Both the position numbers and the translations under genes were made by a program. From Ruminococcus sp. (GTDB lineage: Bacteria > Bacillota > Clostridia > Oscillospirales > Acutalibacteraceae), in contig SFCS01000041.1 of assembly GCA_004558485.1 (NCBI GenBank), forward strand, positions 1 through 5,023: a stretch of DNA of 5,023 nt, read 5' to 3'. The notes under the pieces are model-generated. The model saw only the letters and a list, made by a program, of their open reading frames with translations, had not been told where the DNA came from and did no database searches. Positions 1-4,954 of the stretch are shown here, one piece after another (position 1 is the stretch's first letter; every line of letters starts with the position of its first letter).

Positions 1-60
1 GTTGGCGCAGCGGTCGAAAAAATCGAGGAAAAGCGGCAGCCCGAAGATTTTTTCGGGCAC
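1..60 (-). CDS. Possible N-terminal fragment of an unidentified minus-strand ORF
   Basis: On the minus strand a frame starting with GTG at 58-60 runs out of the window and reads VPEKIFGLPLFLDFFDRCAN, a hydrophobic and protein-like sequence. The frame is also open upstream through the hairpin at 96-133 (reading ...FDWRRRRDKNCPLA...). A Shine-Dalgarno-like GGAGG lies about 21-25 bases upstream of the GTG, too far for efficient use. I do not recognise a family. It may be the beginning of a gene following nadE on the same strand, or simply an open frame of the surrounding repeat. On the opposite strand, frame 1 is open from 1 to a TAG at 115-117 (38 codons), so neither strand is decisive. Confidence 0.2.
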   Translation of the reverse strand, partial: MPEKIFGLPLFLDFFDRCAN

Positions 61-95
61 CGCAAGAGGGCAGTTTTTGTCCCTCCTTCTCCGCC

Positions 96-133
96 AATCA
101 AAAGAGACTGCCTTTAGGCAGTCTCTTTTGATT
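96..133 (-). terminator. Strong hairpin terminator downstream of nadE (bidirectional)
   Basis: A perfect 17-bp inverted repeat (96-112 with 117-133) closes a four-base TTTA loop (TAAA on the minus strand). On either strand the 3' arm carries a run of four T (CTTTTGATT), so it can terminate in both directions. It lies about 130 bases beyond the nadE stop codon and is the first strong hairpin on the nadE transcript path. Confidence 0.7.
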
Positions 134-259
134 TATGAAACAAGGGGACTCGAACCCGAGCGCCGAAGGCGCGGGCAACGCCTGCTCGCACCGACCGGCT
201 TTCTGTTATCTTTTATAACCGCTTTGCCGGGGAAAACCGCAATGCTGCCGTCCCCGTTA

Positions 260-2155
260 TCACAGCTCCTCGAGCTGTTGCAGCCACAGGGTCGCCACCG
301 CATCGGACGGCATACGCCAGTCGCCGCGCGGCGAGAGTGTTACGCTGCCCACCTTGGGACCGTCCGGCAGGCAGGAGCGCTTGAACTGCTGCGCAAAGAA
401 ACGGCGCACGAAGGTCATGAGCCAATGCTTGATGACGGCGGGGGAGGTCTCGTCGGCAAAGGTCGCGCAGGCAAGGCGGTAGATCTTTGCCGGCGGAAAA
501 CCGAAACGAATCATATAATACAGGAAAAAGTCGTGCAGCATATACGGACCGACCAACGCCTCGGTCTGCTGCGAGATTTCGCCGTCCTTCGGCGGCAGCA
601 GCTCGGGGCTGACAGGTGTTGCGAGAATGTCAAAAAGGGCGCTCCCCGTTTCACCGCCGATGCGCCGCGCCTCGTGATCCACGAGATAGCGCACGAGCGT
701 TTTCGGAACGGAGGCGTTGACACCGTACATGGACATATGATCGCCGTTATAGGTCGCCCAGCCGAGCGCCAGCTCGGACAGATCGCCCGTGCCGATGACA
801 AGCGCACCGTATTTGTTGGCGATGTCCATGAGCACCTGTGTGCGCTCACGCGCCTGGGCGTTTTCATAGGTGACATCAAGGGTGGTCTCTTCGTGCCCGA
901 TGTCGGCAAGATGCTGCCGCACGGCGGGGGTGATGTCGATCTCGTGCAGCGTTGTGCCGGTCGCCTGCGCCAGCGCGCGGGCGTTGCCGAGCGTTCTGCC
1001 GGTCGTGCCGAAGCAGGGCATGGTGACGGCGTGGATATCACGGCGGGAAAGGCCCAGCATGTCATAGGCGCGGCAGATCACGAGTAGTGCCAGAGCGGAG
1101 TCCAGTCCGCCCGAAAGCCCGACGACAGTGCAGGCGTGCGTGTGCCGTATGCGCCCCGCAAGCCCCGTCGCCTGCATGGTGAGGATTTCCTCCGCGCGCG
1201 CGGTGCGGTCGGTCGTGTCCTGCGGCACAAAGGGGTATTTGTCAAATCGGCGCGTCAGCGTCAGCGGACGCAGCGGGAACGAGAACGAAACGGTCGGCAT
1301 CGGCTGCCCGTTTTGGCAGGTGGTGATGCGGCGACGGTCAAAAAGCAGGCGTTCGAGATCCACCTCGGCACTGATGACGCCGGCCTTGAAACGCTGACTC
1401 TCCGCGAGGATGACACCGTTTTCGCCGATGAGGTTGTGTCCGGAGAAGATAAGATCAGTGGTGGACTCGCCCTCGCCGGCGTCCGCATAGATATAGGCGC
1501 AGGCCAGCCTTGCGGACTGCATACTCACCAGCTGCCGTCGATAAGCGCCCTTGCCGATGCTCTCGTCGCTTGCGGAAAGGTTGGCGATGACGGTTGCACC
1601 CGCCGCAGCGAGCTTTTGCGACGGTTGCTCGCCGACCCAAAGATCCTCGCAGATCTCCACGCCGAGGCGAAAAGCGGGCATCTCGCGGCAGGCAAAGAGC
1701 TGTCCTGCGCCGAGAGAAGTTTGCTGTCCGGCGAAGGTGAAAGCGTGCGGTACGCTTTCACCGGCGGTAAAATGCCTTCCTTCATAAAACTCGGAATAGG
1801 AGGGAATGTGCATCTTCGGCACCAGCCCCAAAAGCTGTCCGCGCTGCATGACGGCAGCACAGTTGTAGAGCGCCGCACCCTCGGCGACCGGCAGACCGAC
1901 GATGAGAACGGTGTCAAGCCCCGCGGTCTTGTGCAGCAGGAAAGAGAGTGCGTTTTCTGCCGCCTGCAGCAGTGTGGGCTGCAGGAATAGATCCGAACAG
2001 GTATAGCCTGTGATGCACAGCTCCGGAAACACCAGAACCGCCGTATCCGGCGCGGCTTCAAGCACTTGCTTCAAAATTTGCTCGGCGTTATGTTGACAAT
2101 CCGCAACACGAATAGACGGCGTGGCGGCAGCCACCCGCAAAAATCCATCCTTCAT
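260..2155 (-). CDS. nadE: Glutamine-dependent NAD(+) synthetase
   Basis: This enzyme catalyses the last step of NAD biosynthesis in the cytoplasm: ATP-dependent amidation of nicotinic acid adenine dinucleotide, using ammonia released from glutamine. The 631-residue product is the usual length of the two-domain form. The N-terminal nitrilase-type glutaminase domain (about residues 5-290) has the catalytic triad in its expected contexts: Glu45 in FPELCITGY, Lys114 in VPKMHIPSY and Cys169 in GVEICEDLW. The C-terminal synthetase domain (about 320-631) has the pyrophosphatase-type P-loop SGGLDS at 348-353, the GTGDLSELALGWATYNGDHMS block near 455-475, and PPKDGEISQQTE near 521-532. The ATG start (2153-2155) has GGGAGG six bases upstream and a sigma-A-like promoter, so the start is well supported. 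It is transcribed divergently from mrp and ends at the hairpin at 96-133. No key residue is missing; it appears intact and functional. Confidence 0.97.
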   Translation of the reverse strand: MKDGFLRVAAATPSIRVADCQHNAEQILKQVLEAAPDTAVLVFPELCITGYTCSDLFLQPTLLQAAENALSFLLHKTAGLDTVLIVGLPVAEGAALYNCAAVMQRGQLLGLVPKMHIPSYSEFYEGRHFTAGESVPHAFTFAGQQTSLGAGQLFACREMPAFRLGVEICEDLWVGEQPSQKLAAAGATVIANLSASDESIGKGAYRRQLVSMQSARLACAYIYADAGEGESTTDLIFSGHNLIGENGVILAESQRFKAGVISAEVDLERLLFDRRRITTCQNGQPMPTVSFSFPLRPLTLTRRFDKYPFVPQDTTDRTARAEEILTMQATGLAGRIRHTHACTVVGLSGGLDSALALLVICRAYDMLGLSRRDIHAVTMPCFGTTGRTLGNARALAQATGTTLHEIDITPAVRQHLADIGHEETTLDVTYENAQARERTQVLMDIANKYGALVIGTGDLSELALGWATYNGDHMSMYGVNASVPKTLVRYLVDHEARRIGGETGSALFDILATPVSPELLPPKDGEISQQTEALVGPYMLHDFFLYYMIRFGFPPAKIYRLACATFADETSPAVIKHWLMTFVRRFFAQQFKRSCLPDGPKVGSVTLSPRGDWRMPSDAVATLWLQQLEEL

Positions 2156-2161
2156 AGTGCG

Positions 2162-2167
2162 CCTCCC
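2162..2167 (-). promoter_or_regulatory. nadE ribosome-binding site
   Basis: The minus strand reads GGGAGG, six bases before the nadE ATG, which fixes the start codon. Confidence 0.8.
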
Positions 2168-2183
2168 GTTTTGCTTTTTCGAT

Positions 2184-2205
2184 AGGTATATAGTTCAGTA
2201 TACCT
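2184..2205. promoter_or_regulatory. Inverted repeat over the nadE -10 box, candidate operator
   Basis: AGGTATA (2184-2190) and TATACCT (2199-2205) form a perfect 7-bp inverted repeat with an 8-base spacer. It covers the nadE -10 box and predicted transcription start, a position where a dimeric repressor could block initiation. No regulator is encoded in the window, so its identity is unknown, and part of the symmetry comes from the -10 hexamer itself. Confidence 0.35.
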
Positions 2206-2225
2206 CATTGTACAACAAAAGTCCA
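2197..2225 (-). promoter_or_regulatory. Sigma-A-type promoter of nadE
   Basis: On the minus strand a -35 box TGGACT (2220-2225) is separated by exactly 17 bases from a -10 box TATACT (2197-2202). Transcription would begin near 2190, giving a leader of about 35 bases. The -35 matches consensus at four of six positions and the -10 at five of six. An alternative pair further downstream (TTGTAC, 17 bases, TATATA) is weaker at -35. Confidence 0.6.
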
Positions 2226-2242
2226 GTATAAACAGATAGGAA

Positions 2243-2271
2243 TTGACGAAGACTGAGGAATGTGGTATACT
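2243..2271 (+). promoter_or_regulatory. Sigma-A-type extended -10 promoter of mrp
   Basis: A -35 box TTGACG (2243-2248), a 17-base spacer and a -10 box TATACT (2266-2271) preceded by TGG (extended -10) form a near-consensus vegetative promoter. Transcription would start near 2278, leaving a leader of about 49 bases before the mrp ATG. The strength of the match suggests robust constitutive expression. Confidence 0.8.
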
Positions 2272-2276
2272 GTGTG

Positions 2277-2304
2277 CAATGCGTTTTCAAAAGTCGACGC
2301 ATTG
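2277..2304 (+). promoter_or_regulatory. Hairpin at the 5' end of the mrp leader
   Basis: CAATGCGT (2277-2284) pairs perfectly with ACGCATTG (2297-2304) around a 12-base loop. The predicted transcription start falls at the very base of this stem, so the mRNA would begin with a hairpin. Such structures often protect transcripts from 5'-end decay; as DNA it could also be a protein site. The ribosome-binding site lies just beyond it and is not sequestered. Confidence 0.4.
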
Positions 2305-2326
2305 AAAAAGAAAGGGTCGATCAGTC

Positions 2327-3160
2327 ATGAGCGAATGTACACACGATTGCAGCACCTGCAGCAGCAAATGCGAGGAGCAGGATCTTCATGAACCGGCAAA
2401 CGCCTACAGTGCGATAAAGCAAGTGGTTGCTGTCAGCAGCGGCAAGGGCGGCGTCGGCAAATCCTCCGTCACAGCGATGCTCGCTGTGCTGATGGCACGG
2501 CGCGGGTATAAGGTGGGCGTTTTGGACGCGGACATCACCGGCCCGTCCATCCCCAAGGCCTTCGGTATCACGCAGAAAGCGCGGGCAAACGATCTCGGTA
2601 TCCTGCCCGCCGAGACGCACATGGGCATCAAGGTCATGTCCGTCAACCTGCTTTTGGAAGATCCCGCGCAGCCCGTGGTGTGGCGCGGCCCCGTTCTTGC
2701 GGGTGCCGTGAAACAGTTTTGGAGCGATGTTGTCTGGGGCGAGCTGGATGTTCTGTTCATCGACATGCCGCCCGGAACCGGTGATGTGCCGCTGACGGTA
2801 TATCAGAGCCTGCCCATTTCCGGCAATGTCATTGTCACCACGCCGCAGTCGCTGGTGCAGATGGTCGTCGAAAAGGCATACAGAATGGCACAGATGCTGA
2901 ATATTTCGGTGCTGGGCGTCGTGGAGAATATGAGCTATGTGCAGTGCCCCGATTGCGGCAAGCGCATCGCCGTCTTCGGCGATGACGCCGCCACGGAAAA
3001 AGCCGTCGAGGCGATGGGCAGCCGCGTGCTCGCCCGCCTGCCGATGGACGGTAAGGTCGCCGCTCTGTGCGACAGCGGCGAGATCGAGAAGGCGCTTTGC
3101 GAGGAGCTTGCCCCCGCCGCCGATGCAGTGGAGGCGCTGCTGAAGGAAAAAGACATTTGA
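2327..3160 (+). CDS. mrp: Mrp/ApbC/Nbp35-family iron-sulfur carrier P-loop ATPase
   Basis: Members of this family bind a [4Fe-4S] cluster and transfer it to apo-proteins in the cytoplasm; they are deviant-Walker MinD/Nbp35-type ATPases that work as dimers. The 277-residue product opens with a four-cysteine cluster, C4, C8, C11 and C15 (CX3CX2CX3C), comparable to the N-terminal cluster of Nbp35. The deviant Walker A KGGVGKS is at 40-46 with signature Lys40, the switch LDADITGPS at 66-74, Walker B LFIDMPPGTGD at 143-153, and the bridging-cluster pair C207-x-x-C210 in QCPDCGK. The ATG at 2327 has AAAGGG about ten bases upstream, a modest ribosome-binding site, and the Cys cluster right after it supports this start. 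It is monocistronic: own promoter at 2243-2271 and a terminator at 3199-3239. The N-terminal DUF59 domain of proteobacterial Mrp is absent, which is normal for the short clostridial form. Confidence 0.95.
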   Translation: MSECTHDCSTCSSKCEEQDLHEPANAYSAIKQVVAVSSGKGGVGKSSVTAMLAVLMARRGYKVGVLDADITGPSIPKAFGITQKARANDLGILPAETHMGIKVMSVNLLLEDPAQPVVWRGPVLAGAVKQFWSDVVWGELDVLFIDMPPGTGDVPLTVYQSLPISGNVIVTTPQSLVQMVVEKAYRMAQMLNISVLGVVENMSYVQCPDCGKRIAVFGDDAATEKAVEAMGSRVLARLPMDGKVAALCDSGEIEKALCEELAPAADAVEALLKEKDI

Positions 3161-3198
3161 TTTTTTGATCTGTGCGATAAAACAGATAGCGAGCTGCC

Positions 3199-3239
3199 AA
3201 AAAATGCGCAAGTCCGGTTTTCGGACTGGCGCATTTTTT
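3199..3239 (+). terminator. Strong Rho-independent terminator of mrp
   Basis: Positions 3199-3209 pair with 3229-3239 over 11 bp (A-run plus TGCGC against GCGCA plus T-run), followed after one mismatch by six further pairs (3211-3216 with 3222-3227) and a GTTTT loop. The T-run forms the 3' arm. It begins 38 bases after the mrp stop and marks the border between ordinary chromosome and the decayed region to the right. Confidence 0.9.
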
Positions 3240-3256
3240 GTGCATTCATATTTCCT

Positions 3257-4451
3257 TTGCTCAACAAACCGGATGGACATTTTGAGATCACGGCAGAACG
3301 GACAGTCAACGGCGAACAAATGGATGTCAATGTTTTATCATCGGCATATGAGAGGAATGTTGTCTCCCTCGTAAAAGAAGCGATCGCACAGGAGAACATC
3401 GGAGAAGTCGGCGTTTATTATGCAAAAAAGGAAGCCACCACCTTGATCCCCGCCGGGGTACGATTCCCCGTACGAATTCAAGAAATGATGACTTCCAGTC
3501 CTATTATACGCAGCTTTGACGAAAAAGTCAACATGAAAATTGTGGATGCCACACAATCGCAGCAGTTTAAGCGGTGGTTCGGGGATTGGCAAAACCATCC
3601 GGAGGATGCAAGCAAGGTTGTGAATGAGGACGGCACGCCGAAGGGGGTGTATCACGGAACAAATGAGGACTTCACCGTGTTTGACTCCAAAAGCGGTGTG
3701 TATTGGTTTTCGGAAACGAAGGAGTATGCCGAGGCAAAGGCAGAAGAACGGGACGGCGATCGCGTCGTCAGCGCATATCTCAGCATGCAAAATCCTTTGT
3801 ATGCCAAGCTTTCGCTTAAAGAATTTTCCGATCCCGCGCATGAAGCACCGCTTGTCCGTCAAGCCAAAGAGGGAGGACACAACGGAGTTATTATAGAAAC
3901 CGATGTTGCACACGGCACACGATATGCCGTGACAATATCTATCGGCATGAAGGACGGCGTCGGCACCGTGTACAATGTCGGAAAAATAAAAAGGCCGATG
4001 CAGCGCCAAACACCACAGAAGTCCAGGACTTCCGATCGGTTCGTAGGGAGTCGCGGAGAAAACTCCGGCTCCATGCATACATCGGTCTCTGACATCACTG
4101 TATCACGAGATAGAAGTGATGTCAATAGTCAGTATATGCAAAACTTCGGAAAAAATGCACAGCGGCCGTTGCGGGAGAGTCGGAGACGGACATTGCTTTG
4201 CGGGAGGCGCCGCGCAGCGGACGGAAACGCCGGAGCGGGCGGGCGCGAACGCCTACAGCGACACCTACTATACCGCCACACGGACAGAGGATGCCGTGGA
4301 AGCCATGCTCGACGAAGCGGAGAGAACGGCGTTATTCGATAGCGAGGAAGAGCTGTCACCGATTGAGGAAGTCGCGCAGGAGACACAGCGCCGGAAAGCG
4401 GAAAAGCGCACGAAGTTTCAAGAGAAACAGGCGGCAGAAAATAAGAAATAA
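3257..4451 (+). pseudogene. Truncated, frameshifted polyvalent protein fragment with ART-like module
   Basis: The open frame from TTG 3257 to 4342 (361 codons) resembles internal parts of very large polyvalent proteins carried by phages and conjugative elements of gut Firmicutes. Residues 1-92 resemble a domain that I recall next to ART modules there (MDVNVLSSAYERN, VGVYYAKKEA, FDEKVNM). Residues 100-215 look like an ADP-ribosyltransferase-like (ART-PolyVal) module: FKRWFGDW, VYHGT at 131-135, GVYWFSETKEYAEA at 147-160, AYLSMQNPL at 173-181, GGHNGVIIE at 207-215. The last strand I expect there (of the VVFDPNQIKSA type) is missing; HGTRYAVTISIGMKDG follows instead. Near 4180-4200 the protein-like frame shifts to one that reads AYSDTYYTATRTEDAVEAML and ends in a charged tail (EKRTKFQEKQAAENKK) at TAA 4449-4451. 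No ribosome-binding site precedes TTG 3257 or ATG 3320, and the frame is open back to the mrp stop. A decayed fragment is the best reading. The ART assignment is from memory of the family and moderately sure. Confidence 0.65.
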
Positions 4452-4485
4452 TTTCGTGGGAAGTTTCGTGGGAAGTTGTGGGAAG
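4452..4485 (+). repeat. Three tandem copies of a GTGGGAAG-containing unit
   Basis: TTTCGTGGGAAG occurs twice in direct succession (4452-4463, 4464-4475), followed by a shortened TTGTGGGAAG (4476-4485) lacking two bases. The array starts on the base after the pseudogene stop codon and abuts the hairpin that follows. It may be simple slippage or protein-binding iterons such as recombinase arm sites; nothing in the window decides. Confidence 0.75.
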
Positions 4486-4521
4486 TTTTTAGCGTTTTTT
4501 AGGTTGAAAAAGCGCTAAAAA
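4486..4521 (+). terminator. Long A/T-flanked hairpin, probable terminator of the polyvalent gene
   Basis: TTTTTAGCG (4486-4494) pairs with CGCTAAAAA (4513-4521), continued inwards by a G-U pair and five A-U pairs (4496-4500 with 4507-4511), giving about 15 pairs around an AGGTTG loop. It starts 35 bases after the pseudogene stop. A long U-tract after the 3' arm is lacking in the plus direction, whereas on the minus strand the 3' arm ends in T5, so it may act better for transcription from the right. Confidence 0.5.
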
Positions 4522-4556
4522 CAATAAATATGTAGACTGTAAAACCGCATGAAATA

Positions 4557-4588
4557 AAGAAAAACCAGCGTTTACGCTGGTTTTTCTT
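4557..4588 (+). terminator. Perfect 14-bp hairpin terminator (bidirectional)
   Basis: Positions 4557-4570 (AAGAAAAACCAGCG) pair perfectly with 4575-4588 around a TTTA loop. The A5 and T5 blocks sit inside the arms, the classic design of a bidirectional Rho-independent terminator. It separates the decayed polyvalent fragment from the AT-rich region to the right. Confidence 0.8.
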
Positions 4589-4659
4589 GTGGTACGGATG
4601 TTCATAAGGGATTTAATAAACATACCGGAACGTACAATCATATTTCAAAAAACGCACAT

Positions 4660-4688
4660 TTTTCAATAGTCCTCTTTTGCGGTACAAT
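4660..4688 (+). promoter_or_regulatory. Putative promoter of the 49-codon ORF
   Basis: TTTTCA (4660-4665) and TACAAT (4683-4688) are spaced by 17 bases; each differs from the sigma-A consensus by one or two bases. The start would fall near 4695, giving a very short leader that begins at the ribosome-binding site. The -10 box lies inside the 11-base palindrome GTACAATGTAC (4682-4692), which could be an operator. Confidence 0.4.
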
Positions 4689-4696
4689 GTACTTGC

Positions 4697-4704
4697 AAAG
4701 GAGG
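4697..4704 (+). promoter_or_regulatory. Strong ribosome-binding site AAAGGAGG
   Basis: This near-perfect anti-16S match lies four bases before the in-frame TTG at 4709 and is the main reason to take the short ORF seriously. The nearby ATG at 4719 opens a frame that stops after five codons, so TTG is the start that fits. Confidence 0.6.
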
Positions 4705-4708
4705 ATTT

Positions 4709-4858
4709 TTGATAAGTAATGTCTATACAGTATTAGAGGTTGTAGACGAAAAAGAGTTGATTTCACAATACTTAATGCTTTGGTTCAGCCGACTTGAATT
4801 AGACCGTTTTGCAAGATTTAAGTCACACGGAAGTGTTAGAAATAAAACACAATCATAA
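4709..4858 (+). CDS. Unrecognised small protein (49 aa), TTG start
   Basis: The frame reads ISNVYTVLEVVDEKELISQY after the initiator, then LMLWFSRLELDRFARF and KSHGSVRNKTQS, ending at TAA 4856-4858. I do not recognise a family. An acidic helix-prone first half (EVVDEKELI) leads into an aromatic and aliphatic stretch (YLMLWFSRLEL) and a basic, serine-rich tail; there is no signal peptide or clear membrane span. Support comes from a strong Shine-Dalgarno, a plausible promoter and an upstream terminator. Composition is AT-rich, unlike nadE and mrp, which suggests a different origin. It could be an intact small gene of mobile-element type (a regulator, antitoxin or inhibitor are only guesses), or the 5' end of a longer gene cut short by an early stop, since the next 90 bases hold no other gene. 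Confidence 0.45.
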   Translation: MISNVYTVLEVVDEKELISQYLMLWFSRLELDRFARFKSHGSVRNKTQS

Positions 4859-4954
4859 AAATGACGATGTTGCATAGGAGCGCAAAGGAAGGATGTAATA
4901 ATTCAAAATGTATCGTTCCCAATTTTTACATTCACTTTTTGATATCATTTGCTC
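4859..4954. other. Short AT-rich gap, no gene seen
   Basis: This stretch separates the small ORF from the convergent minus-strand gene. It contains a ribosome-site-like AAAGGAAGG at 4884-4892, but the following ATG at 4908 opens only 16 codons. No strong hairpin was found. Confidence 0.5.

Larger units (their letters stand above)
1..230. repeat. Composite intergenic repeat-like region with hairpins and T-arm motif
   Basis: This stretch downstream of nadE packs several structures together: a 7-bp stem at 39-45/52-58, a perfect 17-bp stem at 96-112/117-133, a 5-bp GC stem with GAA loop at 160-164/168-172, and a minus-strand tRNA T-loop-like motif (GGGTTCGAGTCCCC) at 144-157. Several frames read through it; plus-strand peptides such as RGLEPERRRRG and minus-strand peptides such as DWRRRRD resemble the false ORFs I recall on dispersed non-coding repeats in Clostridia. 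I therefore infer a multi-copy intergenic element rather than a unique gene. That is pattern memory and not a search result; only the hairpins and the T-arm motif are directly visible. The outer edge (1-60) could be a real gene, see the separate entry. Confidence 0.4.
3245..4950. mobile_element. Probable remnant of a phage or integrative element (boundaries unclear)
   Basis: Everything between the mrp terminator and the minus-strand gene at the right edge differs from the left half: a truncated mobile-element polyvalent gene, short tandem repeats, stacked hairpins and AT-rich sequence. No integrase, transposase, terminal inverted repeat or att duplication is visible in the window, so this is a contextual inference and the limits are approximate. 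Confidence 0.35.

Noticed and set aside
130..230. A complete tRNA gene on the minus strand
   Set aside because: Only the T-loop and three T-stem pairs (GGG/CCC) fit. There is no matching acceptor stem, no clear D-arm, no anticodon arm at the right distance and no CCA.
2..1087. 361-codon plus-strand ORF starting at the left edge
   Set aside because: It runs antisense through the intergenic region and the nadE synthetase domain; the product is low in sense and arginine-rich, a GC-driven shadow of nadE.
1136..1990. 284-codon plus-strand ORF
   Set aside because: Antisense to the nadE glutaminase and linker region, where the minus-strand frame has all catalytic motifs.
2156..2326. Riboswitch between nadE and mrp
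   Set aside because: The leaders are only about 35 and 49 bases, too short for a known NAD-sensing or other riboswitch with an expression platform; only a simple hairpin is visible.
2321..3319. 332-codon minus-strand ORF
   Set aside because: Antisense to mrp and crossing its terminator; the histidine-rich product shows no family features while the plus strand encodes a clear Mrp.
3338..4078. 246-codon minus-strand ORF opposite the polyvalent fragment
   Set aside because: No ribosome site or family features; the plus strand carries the recognisable ART-like motifs, so this is most likely a shadow.
4452..4485. CRISPR-like repeat array
   Set aside because: The units are 10-12 bases and contiguous, with no spacers.
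4198..4518. 106-codon ORF in the third frame over the fragment's tail and repeats
   Set aside because: It runs through the tandem repeats and the hairpin and is arginine-rich; the alternative frame ending at 4451 has a more natural C-terminus.
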